Assembly (NCBI GenBank): GCA_000499405.2
Contig: HG738137.1
Coordinates: forward strand, 2,666,001 to 2,730,000
Source of the DNA: Onchocerca volvulus
Taxonomy: Eukaryota > Nematoda > Chromadorea > Rhabditida > Onchocercidae
Direction: 5' to 3'
DNA: 64,000 nt
The notes under the pieces were generated by a model that was given only the letters and a program-made list of their open reading frames with translations, did no database searches and was not told the origin of the DNA. Shown piece by piece: positions 1 through 13,262 of the stretch (position 1 is its first letter; each line of letters begins with the position of its first letter). The position numbers were made by a program, and so were the translations under genes.

Positions 1-230
1 AATATTTCATCTATTTCCTGCACCCCTAAAAAACTTAACCTTATATCTAAGGGAGATACTTTGAAGACCAAATCCTAAGTATTAAAATTAAATGCAGTTC
101 ACATTGAAAATATCCTAGAACAAAATACGTGTCATCGAGTTAGCAGAACCTAATAGTATCTGGACCATCTTGATGATCTTGATACACTAGGTATCAAAAA
201 TAAATTTTCAAGACTAAAAAAAAATCGAAC

Positions 231-420
231 CATTTGATTTAAAAGATCGGAGATGTACAAAAAAAACTTCTCGATACGTCTGCACCTCATGCATTCCTCC
301 ATACTAACACGATCCCACAGCTGATTTAATCGATCGATGGTATCACGAATAGAAGAAACCGCTTCAGCTGTCGAAAAATTAATTGAAACCCTAGAATTGC
401 AAGTTGACGAATTGCACATG
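231..420 (-). CDS. PRC1/Ase1/SPD-1-like microtubule bundler, first coding exon (partial)
   Basis: This is the first coding exon of a minus-strand gene that leaves the window at its left edge. Reading down from an ATG at 420-418 there is an open frame of about 63 codons with a coding-like composition. The 37 residues starting at IDRLNQLW and ending at LLNQMV align without gaps to the N-terminal dimerisation rod of human PRC1 (LNHLREIW ... ELLDMM, recalled from memory), sharing L, W, E, R, R, E, I, L, L and M at the same spacing. PRC1-family proteins crosslink antiparallel microtubules in the spindle midzone during cytokinesis. A TTTTTCAG at 438-431 lies only ten bases before the ATG and is probably a spliced-leader acceptor. 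The donor is taken as GTTCGA after 231, which is weak. Later exons could not be resolved. A short ATG exon at about 527-499 on the same strand is out of phase and was not used. Confidence 0.5.
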
Positions 421-439
421 AACTTTAAAACTGAAAAAT

Positions 440-1380
440 TTACAGATCCAATAATACCAAAATTATGCTGAAAACATGAAACACTAACAAAATAACTCAC
501 CGTCTACGTGACAAGCTCTCCTTAGTCATTGCTTGAAATTTCAATAAATCCAGACAAATTTATTCAGATCAATTCCGGAGAGCTGAAAGCTGTTAAAAAA
601 ATCACTAAAAATATAGTTCTTTTAAAAGTGCTTGACCAATATTTTTATGAGAGTCGCTTTTTTCTCAATTTTACGATAAAATGTTTTCTTTTTTTTGCTA
701 TTTAAAACATAAAGATAGTCAAAGTGGCAATGCATAACAAAAAAAAAAGATTTACAATTTATAGAAGGACATATCAATTAGCGCAAAAATATTTGAATAG
801 CAAAAGTCAAAATTCATTTTTTACCATTCTCACTGCAGACTAAACAAATCTTGATAATTATATAATATATGAAAGATGGATGATATTTTAACCGCATTAC
901 CGCATTCCAGAGCAATCAATTTTTACTTTCTTCTAATTAGGTATTTCGTCGAGAAACAATGATTCACCTCACCATTAGAGTTTAAATTAAATCTTAATTA
1001 ATTAAACTAATCGAAGTTAAAACTAATCTTTGAACACTATGCCGCAAATAATACTATCTCTTCCAAATTACAGATCAAATAATTACCACTCCAAAAATGC
1101 AACACAGTTTTCAAATTTCTCTTGACCGCCTTTTGACAGAATTCAAGTTTTCATCTCCTAATACAGCACAAAATCAAGTGTAGATTTAACGTCCTCAAAA
1201 TATTGCTCCATTTGACTATTCAAATATTTGTTATAAAGGTGAACGTGTCATCGTAAAGACTAAATTTTAACTAAATATGCTGTGATGATTTGCTATAACT
1301 TATGTTTTGAATACTATTTTACTAAAATAATAAATAATTAATACGGAAATATTTGTTATAACGAAAAGGAATTTCCTTTT
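440..1380. other. Intergenic, no gene seen
   Basis: AT-rich sequence upstream of the PRC1-like exon. I see short homopolymers but no splice-bounded exon. It presumably holds that gene's promoter. Confidence 0.4.
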
Positions 1381-1382
1381 GG

Positions 1383-1680
1383 ATAATTAAGTAATGAATC
1401 AATTGCTGCCAGAATCAGTCTAATTAGGAACGTTTTACCAGTTTCTTCTGATACATCTAAAAAGAAGATTTCTCCAGTACCGTTACTGACAGTTTACATT
1501 ATTTGATCGTAAATGTCTTTTTGCTCAAGTGTTAGCTTAGGAATATTTGATTGCACATATGACAAAAGATAATTTTGTTCACGAAACAATTCTACATCAA
1601 ATGAAACAGTAGCAGATCGATTCACTCTCAGCTTTGCTCATAACCGTATATCTTCAAGTCGGGGTGCACGTCTCTGCTCT
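1383..1680 (-). pseudogene. Decayed Helitron Pif1-type helicase fragment
   Basis: One minus-strand frame over this interval reads as the start of the helicase domain of a Helitron transposase, interrupted by only two in-frame stops. In order it shows VSFDVELFREQNYLLSY, then PKLTLEQKDIYDQI, then GEIFFLDVSEETGKTFLI followed by RLILAAI. The last block is the Walker A region: Helitron helicases usually read FFLDAPGGTGKTFLI, so the phosphate-binding loop has decayed from GGTGKT to EETGKT. The frame dissolves below about 1383, before the later helicase motifs, so only a fragment survives. Between about 1700 and 1960 other minus-strand frames carry short stretches (for example LYSHSEVMQQLIANQ) that may be the frameshifted N-terminal part of the same element. 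It is a dead relic. Assignment rests on recalled family motifs. Confidence 0.7.
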
Positions 1681-1810
1681 TATTTGAGCCATTTTTTGTA
1701 TTTTTCGCTGATGCTCGCTCATCTTTAGTTTGATTTGCAATTAGTTGTTGCATTACTTCGCTGTGCGAGTACAACGACTTAAGTTTGATCTGCTCTGAGG
1801 TGTTATTTGG

Positions 1811-1912
1811 ATGAACTAAAGCAGCTCGATTGCACTTGAACTGTCCTAAAACAAGATGAACTCTGTCCTCGAAATTGAAAGCAGATCTATTGCACCTGAA
1901 CTGTTCTCGAAA
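1811..1912. repeat. Imperfect direct duplication beside the Helitron relic
   Basis: Two similar blocks, at about 1815-1845 and 1876-1911, both containing AAAGCAG followed by an ATTGCAC core and then TGAACTG. They lie about 63 bases apart and probably belong to the decayed transposon. Confidence 0.4.
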
Positions 1913-2305
1913 TTATTTGAGAGTATCCAAGCGAATTGATCACTGGATTATTCTTATCTTTGTCACCTATAGGGAAGAATAAAATTCTTTGGCTGTCGAT
2001 TTGCTGCTATTACTGCGTCGATCTGTGTCGTTGTAAAATTGTCACTATGCCGGTATAGAAACTCCCAACTGAATTGTCTATTGAACTCGAATTGCTGTCG
2101 AACTTGGGTTGATTCTACCCCCAAAATCCGAACCTTTTAAATCCTTTCGGAGCCCTTCTCCTTTTCTGATTCCTAACATATCGCCTTATGATTGATTGAT
2201 CTTACATTGTCTATCGGTGCGTTTTGGCGAAAAACATGTTTGTCCTTACATCGTTTTGGTAGGAAACATGTTAATCCTTATGGAGACGTGAAAAAAAAAG
2301 TGTGT

Positions 2306-2385
2306 ATATCTATATAGAAACATGCGCTATTTAAGTGCAACGTTGTTTTAAAATTTTAATCAGTCGGTGAAGAACTTAAAGTGTT
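2306..2385 (+). repeat. Dispersed repeat family copy 1 (fragment)
   Basis: The stretch with AGTGCAACGTTGTTTTAAAA and AGTCGGTGAAGAACTT matches the same core seen at 41395, 41578, 56391 (reverse), 56748 and 63205. The shared core reads roughly GCAACGTTGTGTCAAAATTT then AATCGGTGAAGAACTTT. Here TCTATATAG lies just upstream of the core. It is a diverged fragment of a family that may be Helitron-related. Confidence 0.5.
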
Positions 2386-3688
2386 ATGCTACAATAATAT
2401 TTTTACATTTAAATTTTTAATTACGTAGATTTGCAAATATTTACGAATTATGAGTATGAAGAATAATGTGTTTTATATTTACTAATGGGGTAAAATTAAG
2501 TTTCTTTCGAGACAATGTTTTTGAAATTCTTTGGAATAGCTATTACTTGGAATGCAAGCAATGTTGTAAACTTGCGAGAAGAAAAAAAATCAAAACATGC
2601 GGTAATATTCCTGAATCTTTTATTTACTTAGTTCGCTTTTTAAACTTATATTCCATTGAGACAGTTTTTCCGAAAAATTATGTCCCTTTTCAGAAAACAG
2701 TAATATCAATAATATAATAATAACAATGACTGAAAGTTTTTAGTTCTACATTTCTAGGCAACAAATTTATTTAATAGCGAAAAAGCTAACCAAAACAGTT
2801 GCTTTTATATTTTTAATAGTTTATCACGATAAAAGAATGGATTCAAACAGATCCTAGTGAAATTAATTAATTAATGCTATCTATCACAATTCATTATAAT
2901 GGAGAGCGTTATATAACTTCATGAATTCTATTCTAATTATCGTATTGCTAATTAATGCTACTATTACGCAATCTATAGCAATGAATAAAGAAAAAAAAAA
3001 TTCATCAAGTTTATAATATCCTACAGCATATTCAAATATATAATGTAATATGACTTCTTTCTCAAATAATATTATTTTCAGTCGAATTAGACACTGCATT
3101 CACTTTTTGCATTTCTTGCAAATTTGACCAAAACTATTGCAAAAAATTATGTCTCAGTTAATTTTATTTTATCATCAAATTAATGAGTAATAAATTTAAT
3201 ATCAGATGGTAAAAATATTTGAAATATATTTTATATTTAATAAAGTTTGGATATTACAATTTACGAATGTTATTTAATTCTTTAACTTTTAATCGTGAGC
3301 TTAGTATTTTTTTTTATTTTATTATTTTGTTTTATTCATTAAAATCGAATTTTAATTGAGTCATTTTATTTGTATAAAATTCTTCCAAATTTCGATTTAT
3401 TCGTATTCATGTGGTATAATTTTATACATATATTATAATCATTTTTAATTTTTCTTTCACATCACAATACATTGTATACTATGCCTTTTTTCATGTAATA
3501 GTCAAAAAATTCTTATCCATCAAAGTTTAACAACAAATCGATCAATAGCCATGATACTTCCCTTGTATTTGTGTAATAATTCAAAAAACATTATTATGAT
3601 TATCTATGCTTGATGGAATAATCGTGCATGTCTGGAGCAATGGATGTTTGTTTGGCGTATTTTCCTAAATCAATACAAGTACAGAACA
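2386..3688. other. Intergenic, no gene seen
   Basis: AT-rich DNA. The open frames here are low complexity and lack convincing splice or start contexts. Confidence 0.4.
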
Positions 3689-3890
<202 letters not shown>

Positions 3891-6800
3891 TATTGATTAA
3901 CAGAAACAGTGATTCTTCATTTATTTTTACTAATAGAGAATTTCCAAATAAATTGATCATTAGATTAATTTTTCCTTTGTCGCTCGTAGATATATATAAA
4001 TACCTACGCAAAATCATGTAAAAAATGGGTTGAAGACAACATAAGCCTGAAAGACTTTTAGATCTTGTAAATGAATTCAACAAATGTGTTCATTTCATAC
4101 TCCCATATATATAAGCCATTCTAATTGAATGCTTCTTCCATGAAAAAGACTCGAAGTTCAAATGGACAATTCTTTTTAGCCTTAATTTTCCTTTTTTTTT
4201 TCTTTCTAAAAATTATTCAGAAATTTTAATGAAGTATTAGAATATTGCAGATATATATACTGTTGTATATTTTCTGTATAAATTATTTCAAATTTCATTT
4301 AATAATGTTTTTATAAAATGCTTTTCATATGCTAATTGCAACATGTGCGTGCTGTAAATATTATCAATCTTATTAGCAGATAAATTGTATAACTTGATTC
4401 TTTTCTTTTTCTTACTGTTTTTCATCTTTTTTTTTTTATATCCCCCAAAATAAAATAGTTTTTTTTTTTTTTCATTCCAGTTTTTTTCTTCCATTTCTTC
4501 ATTTCATGCTACATGTATTGGAAAAATATATGTGCAGCAATTTTTCCACTTCAATTACTTCGTTATTCATCTCATCTAATTCCTTTTTACTTTTTTTATT
4601 GTTCCGAAGAGATTTGTACTTTCTCGAGGTGAAGAAGAATATTCACTTTAATACATTTTACAAGTTTTTTCCCCGAACAAAATATAAAATTTTCTTTTTA
4701 CCACTTTTTTTTTTTTTTTTTTTTAAGACAAAATTTCCAAAAGAAGGGAAATCAAAGAAATTTTTTGCAAGTAAACGGCAAAATTGTGAAAATTCCTTTC
4801 GATTTCATAATGATAGAAAAAGTTATCAACAAATATTTTAATTGCTTTAATTAAAAAAGTGAAAGTTTTGAGAATAGTTATAGATTGCTTAAATATATCC
4901 CAGTCCTCTAAATCTAAAGAGAATTTTGTAAAAACTTTGTCAAATTTATAGATAGTAATAAATATGGCGGAAAATTTTGAAAAACTAATATGGAAAGTTT
5001 ATTTGTTGACAACTTTTTATATCATTCGTTGAAGGAATGTAAATCATTTGTCAAAATGATGTAATTAATTTATTCAATTTATTTTGTTTAATTTCACCGT
5101 AATTTAAAAGAATTGATTGCTTTGTATTACACATACAGTAAGAAGATTTCATTCCATTTCGATATCTTTTAATATTTTTTTAAGTTGAATTAAGTCGGAT
5201 GAAATATTGGTTTAAGGTAATAAATAGACAATTTAAATTCGTATTGTTATAATTGTTAGTCTTATATCAAAGCAGTTGAAGAAAATATTGAATTAAATCA
5301 TTTAAGATGGCGTTATAAATCCAGGAAATGATCTTCAATAATTCTTTAAGAGAAATTTAATTCAATTTATTTCTCGAATTAAATTTGATCAGCAATCTTT
5401 TATGGATTAGTCGAACAATGATTTAATTGGTATTTCTCATCATCGACTCTTTTACTTTCATCCTTATTATTCTTCTCCAAATCCTTTCTTTATTTACATA
5501 AAGTACTTATTAAAAAATGAAGTAAAGTAGATGAAAAAGAGATAAAAGTATCATCAATTATTTGCTTCAAAACTATTTTTGCAACAAATATTCTTTTTTT
5601 CAATTAATTTCGAGCAAATAATTAAAGCAAAATGAGTGATAAAACTGAAATATATGTAATTTTAGATATTCCGATATTTGATTATATATTTTGATAATAT
5701 GTTTAGGAAAATATTTCGATGTTTGATCATGTTCAAAAAGTTATTTTGATATGTGTTCAAAAAATTTTAATTGTCAGGTATATTATGTTTTCCACATATA
5801 AAATGATATGTGATAGCAATTATACAAAATGATGATGAAAATTGATATAAAAATGACGAAAAAGTGGCGTTAAAGTGACAGTAAAAATGAAATCTACACA
5901 ACATTAACATTAAATTTAATTTCAAATGAAGAAATAGTCAAATCGACGAGATAAGTTTATAGTCGGTAAATGAAAATGATGTCTTTTCTCTTTTTTAAAT
6001 CAGTCATGAAATCATCAGAAATTACATGAATAAAAATATTATACCAATTAAATAGCATATAAAAAAAAGAATAGCATTGAACTGATCAATGTTTAGAAAA
6101 GATTTTTTTTTTCTTTTTTTCAAGATTTAAATCAAAATTAACTCTCTGACATAAAATTTTCGTCGAAATTGATAGATTCACAAAAACTTTCGGGAATTTT
6201 TTTTTTTTTTTTGCTTTGAATGCTAAAATATTAGATCCTGAATGGATTATATTTACAAAATAGACCATCTGGATGTAAAATACACATGCATGCAAGAAAA
6301 AAGCTGATTTAATGGCAAAAGAGATGGAAGGATTTAATTTTTTTGTTCGGTATAAAATAGAAAAATACAAATAATTGAAGTATATCTAGCCAAATCATTA
6401 AAACTATCAACATCATCATTATCTTCAATCCTCATCACTAGCAATGATCTTGGCATTAGTAATGATAAGAATTTTTTAATTAAAATTATAAATTTAGATT
6501 TGTTACGGATTGGATAGAATTTAAAATGGCATTATTTAATAAATAAGCTAAATTAGCGATAAATCCAAAAAGTTTTTCTAGAAAGTTTTTAAAATAGTGA
6601 TTTTTTTCCACAGAAAATTTTTATGCAATAAGATGGCGTGCGTTGAGATTATTGTTCTAAGGACGAATTTAATAATTCTTTTTCTCCTTTTTTTCACACT
6701 GAAACTTTCACTTAGCTAGATAGCATTCGTTAAATTATTATTTTAACGGCGAATTCAGAAAATAAAAATAAAATGAAAAATTCGATTTTCATACATATCG

Positions 6801-7914
6801 TTGATGCATGTTTGTTTACATATGTTAACTAAGGTGGTATTTTAGCCAAAATAGTAATATTTTATTATTATTGTCACTGTTTTTGTTTGTCGTTATTGTT
6901 ATCACTCTCGTTCTTGCTTTTTAAGATCAAAAATCGAACTTTTTGAGTCTTTGGCTTCTGTATTGTTTAATGCTATAATTGTAATTAGTTCTATTGCTTC
7001 TTTCTTCTTAATAGCCTGAAGCCTGAAGATGTTATTTTGGCCTATTTCCCGATGCAAATTTTGCAATTAATAATAATAAAGGAGCATAGAATAAAAGCTG
7101 AGGAAAACGGAAAATTTTCCAAGATTCAACATATTGAATGTAGCCGCTGAAGGGAAAAAATTAGACGAATATGAAATGCCGAAGAGATTTTAACTTCATG
7201 TGAAAAATAGAATTCGATGATTACAACTTTTCCTTCAACCGTAATTACTACTAATATTATACAAATTAAAAAAAAAAAAACATAATTACTATCAGCACAA
7301 TTACTACCATTATTGATTTATTCACTCTCTTCTCCTGCATTATTGCTGTGTGATTAAGTTTTCCATAGTTTAGAATTGATCATTCTACTGTAACATAAAA
7401 ATAATTCAATCAATTATTATTGAAAATAGGAATAACTTTCGGTATTCGATGGAAAATATTACAAATATAGCGGGAAATTTAGGATTAACAATGATCAGTA
7501 TGTTACTTCGCAGTCAATACAATTACTCAATTTCATTTCTTGGCCTAAAATGTAATATTAATTAATGAGTTAATTAATTTTATAGCAGTTTGTTACTTAA
7601 ATATATTTTATCATGTAAGTATTGAAAGGAATAGAACAGAAACTATGTAATTTCACAAAATATGAATAAATTTGTTAACTGAAATAGAAAATGTAGAAAA
7701 ATTATTTATCAAACAATAAATAAGCAATTAAGTTCCAATAAATAAACAAACGTATTAAATAAGAAAATAAGCAATTAAACAAATGAAATGATTTTTTCTT
7801 TCAAGATTTAATAGATATATTTACACGGATTCATACTATTAATTCATTAGTAGTGCCATTGTAATAATAATTTAACAGTGTGATAATAGCATTTGACATA
7901 GAAAAAATACTAAT
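3891..7914. other. Intergenic, no gene seen
   Basis: AT-rich DNA with many T or A homopolymers of 10 to 20 bases. No exon with both splice signals and coding composition was found on either strand. Confidence 0.4.
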
Positions 7915-7923
7915 TTAATAATA

Positions 7924-7990
<67 letters not shown>
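7915..7990. repeat. (AAT)n microsatellite
   Basis: About 24 near-perfect ATA/AAT units. Confidence 0.95.
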
Positions 7991-7992
<2 letters not shown>

Positions 7993-8086
7993 TTGCTTGT
8001 TTGTTTCAACAAATTTTTTCTACCAGTTTAACTTTTGAATTGCTTCAATGTAAATTTAATATTTGCAAGGATGGATGCATGTGAGT

Positions 8087-8335
8087 TCAAGATAAGTATG
8101 TGTGTGTGTGTGTTTGCATGGAAATGCATGAAATGTTTGGATGTATCAAATTATAAAAGTAATTGTATAGTATGCGAAATAAATTGGATTTAAATGGATG
8201 TAACATGCAACTTGCGACGTTATCTAATTTCTTGCATAATAGAGATTTCAATATGACAAAATTGTTGAAAGCGTCTTCTTCAGTACTTTCAAGTTCGTCA
8301 CATAACAATTGGAGAAATTTTCGAATATCCGACAT
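8087..8335 (-). CDS. Orphan ORF, possible small gene or first exon
   Basis: An 82-codon open frame starting MSDIRKFLQLLCDELE. The first 60 residues have ordinary amino-acid variety (acidic, Cys and Leu-rich, probably helical) and are not low complexity, which is unusual in this AT-rich desert. The last 15 residues run into a TG/CA microsatellite, so the natural end is probably earlier or the reading is spurious. I see no strong donor inside it and no TTTCAG directly before the ATG. I do not recognise the family. It may be a genuine orphan exon, a relic or chance. Confidence 0.25.
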   Translation of the reverse strand: MSDIRKFLQLLCDELESTEEDAFNNFVILKSLLCKKLDNVASCMLHPFKSNLFRILYNYFYNLIHPNISCISMQTHTHTYLS

Positions 8336-8379
8336 GTTTAGTAATTCAGCGATTATTTACGACAGAATATGATGTATGG

Positions 8380-11300
8380 AGTAACGAAGCATAAACAAGT
8401 TTCATCGTGTTTTACTCAACGAAATTGCAATCGTATGAAATTGTTTTCCATTTTTACAACAACGAGAACGAAGCTTTAGCTATCTTTTTTTCCTGGTATT
8501 AGACGAAAACTTATTTATATTTGCCAAATGAAATGATTAAAAATATTTTCCGGAATATTTAAAAAAAAAAAAAAAAGATTTTTTAAAATAGATGTTCTCA
8601 ACTATAAATTGATGCTCGAAATATGACAACAAATTTTGAAAATGAACTATAGAAATGAAAACTTGCATAAACTAGAGAAAAAAATCGATTTAAGGGAAAA
8701 GAAATTGATTTGTTTTTAGATATCATCAAAATTAACTAAGTATATTCCTTGAATTTTATCTTCAATTCAGTTCCTCTTATCTTTTTTATTTCTTTCTTTT
8801 TTTTTTCCTTTAAGTACGTTTATTCTTTACTAAATTGCTATTCAGCTTTTTCTCATCTTTTTTTTCCCTCTTCGGACTAATTTTTTTTGCTCAATCCTTC
8901 AATTCATTCATCTTAAAAAATCTACGACACAATTCTGACACACAAAATTAGTCTTCTTGGACAAAATGGATGATGAGATAATGAAAGATGAAAGAGAACA
9001 AATATTTTTTTTTTTTTGTTTTTACTATTCAGAAAATTTTTTTTGTTAGTTCAATTCTTAAATCTGAAAATCCTCTCGAATAACTAAAATTTTGAACTTT
9101 GTCATTTCATTCAGATGGCAATACTTATGATTACTTTTCCTGATTCTTTGTATATAATATTTTCTCCAAAAAAAATTACATTTCCATTCTTTATATACAA
9201 CGATCTTTTTATACCAGTTTTTCTCTAAAGTTATTAGAATTTTAACATTTTTATGTTTTGTTGTTCTTTTCAAGACATAAAATTTCATTTCTATAATATT
9301 AATTGGTTATTCAACGATTCATCTATTCTTACAATCCGTTGAAATTATGCTTAATTGATAATGTTTTGCTAAACTTTTCTTTCTCTCTTTATGTTGTTCA
9401 AAAATATTCTTAGTTTTATATTTCAACAACTCATAATTTTTGTATTACTGAAAAGCAAAATTAGCGAAAAAATCCTGTGGTAGAAAAGAAAAGCTATTTT
9501 ATTTTTTAGAAAAATTGAAAAATTCCTATTAAAAATTTAATACGAAGAATTTCTTCGAATTAATTTTCTTTTTTAACAGTTTGTATATTACTTTCCGGAA
9601 CTTCTACTAGTTGGTATTCTTCTAATATTTAATGTTTTAGTTATTTGATCAAAAAAACTCTGGGCATATTATATTACGCATAAATAATCTTTGTAATAAA
9701 AATGATACTATCACCAAAAAAGTGTGTTTCAAATATGAATTCAATATAAATTTTTCAATTAATGCAAGTTTGTTATTTCAAAAACAAAGCAAGTGGTAAA
9801 TAATTTGTCAGGTAAATAAAACAAATCGATAAACAATTTAATTAATTTTATAATAGATTTCAGATTTAGAAATTCATAAGATAGCATCATAAATGAGCAT
9901 AAAAGTTTTATACGGATTCTAATTTGTTTTGCTATAAACTTGCTAATCAGACAAAGCACTCTTGATTGATTTTTAGGCCCATAAGAATTATAAATCTCTT
10001 TCATCTGTCTTTGACAACACTTCAAACATTGTTATATCAATTCAATCGTTTTTTCTTGCATTTTTCGTAGAACAATATTAAATTTTATTTATCTTGAACA
10101 TACACTTTTCTCAACTTTTTATTGATGTACAAGCAGATATTTAATAATATGCTATTTTTTTAAAGAATTTTTGTATTATGTATTATTCCAATGGTTACTG
10201 GAGCATTCTTTCAAAATTACATTTGTAGATTCTTTTATAGCAAATAAAGAATGCATTTTTTTAAACATATTTCTTTGCTTGTTGTCAAGTTATATAATCA
10301 ACCATTTAGTTTTTTCTTTTATTTACTCCATTTACTGGCGGCAAATGATATATATAATAAAAAAAATTATATCTATCAGTTGAAACACACATGAAAGACT
10401 TTGAATATTTCAAAAAAATTTTTTTTTCTTAAACGAGCAATTAATAATTGTAGTTAATAAAAATAATTATTTTCCGATTAAGTGCACCAACGAAAAATAT
10501 TAAACTACATTTCGAAGGAAATTATATTGAGAAAAATTTAGGAACAAAAATACATTATCTTGTTAATTCTTAAATTTAGAAATTTAAAATTCGAACAATG
10601 ATGTGGCGAAATTTTGATTTACAATGTTTGATAGAATTTGCAAAAAAAAAAAAAAGTGATATTATAATTTGCAAAAAATGATATTATAATCCAATACTTT
10701 TTCTTCTTTTTTTCCCAAAATTCATTGGGAACAATATTCAAAGTAACTTTTCATTTTCATAAAATTATAATCCTCCAAGTATCGCAGTTAAAAATGCTAT
10801 TTGGTTGGTCGCACAATCGATAATTATACGACTATATATTTATATAATATCTGTCCAATTTTTCCATCTCTTTTTAAATAACTAGAGCTTTCTCTTTCAG
10901 CTATCGTTAATTACGATTAAATTCCCAATTTATAGAGATATATCAGCAGCTCGTTTCCTCTTCTTTAATCTCAGCCTATTTACTTGGATCATTAAAATGC
11001 TTTCACAAAATGCAAACTATTTGTTTTTTTGCTTCTTTCGAAATTCCTATTAATATAATATAAAAACGATTATAATAAGATCCCTTGGATGGAAATATCG
11101 CATATTTTTTAATTAAAATATTTCTCTTTTAGCATAAAATTAACAAACAAAATCAACAGAATTGCATGTGATGTTTTAGTTCAGATTTAAGCAATGATGA
11201 AAATATGAATTATTGATTTCTTTACATTTCTATAATTCTTCCAATTTCATTATTTTAACACATACGACCACAAAATATATAATCTATTCGTTATAAAATT

Positions 11301-12330
11301 ATAGAAATTTGAAGACTTTTATGTCACTTTTTAATAATCAAAACTGTGCGGAATTTATTTATAAAATTGTTTTTCAAATACTCGTCTCTTATCATTGCTT
11401 ATTCATTTGCATGATTTGATCCGTGAACTTATTAAATTCTTATCTTCATGCCATGAACAAATCATTTGTTCATATTTTTTTTCGTGTATTTCATTTCCGA
11501 TAAAATAATCCGAAATCAATTTTGAAAGATTCCTATGACTTATCGCACTTTTATGGTAAAATAAATTCATCCAACTATCCAACTAATTATTATTTACTTA
11601 TAAATGAACGGAAAAATTGTTCTTATGAATTTTAACGATGTATAAATATTAACCGCACACTTTCTGATTCCTTCATATGATTTTTGTATTTACATGAACA
11701 CTTTTCAATATTGATATTCATTTTCAATATTCCTTTTTCAACTGCTTTTATATCATTAAAATATTTCAGAATTTTATGCAAATTTAGATCCTGAATTTAT
11801 TGTTGCCTTCTACTTCACTAATAACAAACTAAGATTTCTTAGTGACATCATAAATATTATTTATATATAGGCAAAGCATTATCTACTTACTTTTTAATTC
11901 CTTCATATAGCTAATGTTTATTTTTTTTTCAGATTTTATTTGTATTCTCGTATATTAATTTGCTAATTGAAATGTCAATTAACATATTAATTAACTAAAC
12001 AAGCACATAAAATCTTTTAAGTTTTTCTTTAATTTTCTTTCGGAAAATTCACAATGCACGATATAGCAGAGCTATCATCAGCGAATGCGAGTAATATTTG
12101 GAATTATTTAATTACCATGATAATTATTTTTATTTTAGATTCCAATTTTATTTCTAACTTTCTTTTTCCTGACATTTCAAATTTCGTTACTCTACGGTCA
12201 TGAATGTCGGCGATATTATTTCTGAAGTGTAAACATATGAATTTTGTGAATTTGTGTATATATGTGGGTGCGGGGTAGATAATTATACGTCGTCAAAATT
12301 TGTCTTATCAATCAAAAAAGTGTTATCAAG
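8380..12330. other. Intergenic, no gene seen
   Basis: AT-rich sequence with scattered homopolymers. A short duplicated block containing GATATTATAAT lies at about 10655-10692. No supported exon. Confidence 0.4.
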
Positions 12331-12339
12331 TTATAAGAG

Positions 12340-12408
12340 TATTTACTCAAACGGGCGCGAAGTGTTTTTCGATCTTTCTTGCGAGAGCAGATAAGCAGAA
12401 GTAGGGAT
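12340..12408 (+). other. Possible non-coding first exon or promoter patch
   Basis: A local rise in G+C (ACGGGCGCGAAG and GCGAGAGCAG) ends at GGGAT followed by a consensus donor GTAAGTG at 12409. No long frame crosses it. One explanation is an untranslated first exon of the downstream tomosyn gene, spliced to the acceptor at 16602-16603. That is inference only. Confidence 0.2.
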
Positions 12409-13119
12409 GTAAGTGATGTTGAATAGATTATTATATAAAAATATCAAATGTGAGAAACAAACTACTAAACAAATTAGGAAATAAACAGGACGATAACATC
12501 TTTGCATATATCATATAATTTATCGACGTTAAGTAATTGTTTCAACTATTTTGCATCTCACAAATACGAATTAACTCAAGGGAGCCACAACTGATGGATT
12601 TCTATTTTTCCTGCGACTCATTTAATCTTGCTTTTGCGATTGATCTAATTTTTCTTTTGCGACTAATTTAATTTCTTTCATCTTCACATATAAGTAAATA
12701 TAATGAATAATATATCTTTTTATGATCCTTTTTGACTAATTATTATGCCATTCTTCGGACGAACTAATCATCTAATATTTGTTTTATTATCATTTTACAT
12801 AATACTAAAATTATTGATATTCAATAGAAGTGTTAATATTGACGATGTCCAAGAAAAGTAGTAGCATTTATAATTGGCAATTCTGGAGAAAAGTTGTCTC
12901 ATCATAAGTATGTATTGATCTCTGCCATCTCCACTTTCAATTTGCTTTGTTATTAAAACTTTTTTGTCCAAGAAAGTATCAAATTTTAGCATCAATAAGA
13001 GAATAAATTTTTTTTTTTTTAGACCTGAATAATGCAATCTCACATCTAATCGATGGCATATTTCGAGAAACGTCACACAAAGTTTCTTTGCACTTTTTAT
13101 TGCTCGAAATTGCACCCAA

Positions 13120-13262
13120 CACTTATATCCAGGACATATGGATGCACCTGTCTCCAGGATATCTGGATACTTGTACTAGAACATATACCTTTATCCAAGA
13201 CATATGTTTCCCTGAATATATCCTTGTATCCAGGATACATGAACACTTGCATTTAGAATATA
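13120..13262 (+). repeat. Degenerate TATCCAGGA-type repeat cluster
   Basis: At least four imperfect units at about 13125, 13153, 13192 and 13227, reading TATCCAGGACATATGGAT, TCTCCAGGATATCTGGAT, TATCCAAGACATATG and TATCCAGGATACATGAAC. Each is itself partly palindromic. Spacing varies between about 28 and 39 bases. Confidence 0.6.

Noticed and set aside
499..527. Short exon MTKESLSRR with GTGAGT donor upstream of the PRC1-like exon
   Set aside because: Its phase does not match the downstream open frame at any nearby acceptor.
12053..12199. 48-codon plus-strand frame starting MHDIAELSSANAS with a hydrophobic middle
   Set aside because: It resembles a receptor N-terminus, but there is no acceptor before it, no convincing donor, and the second half is AT-driven.
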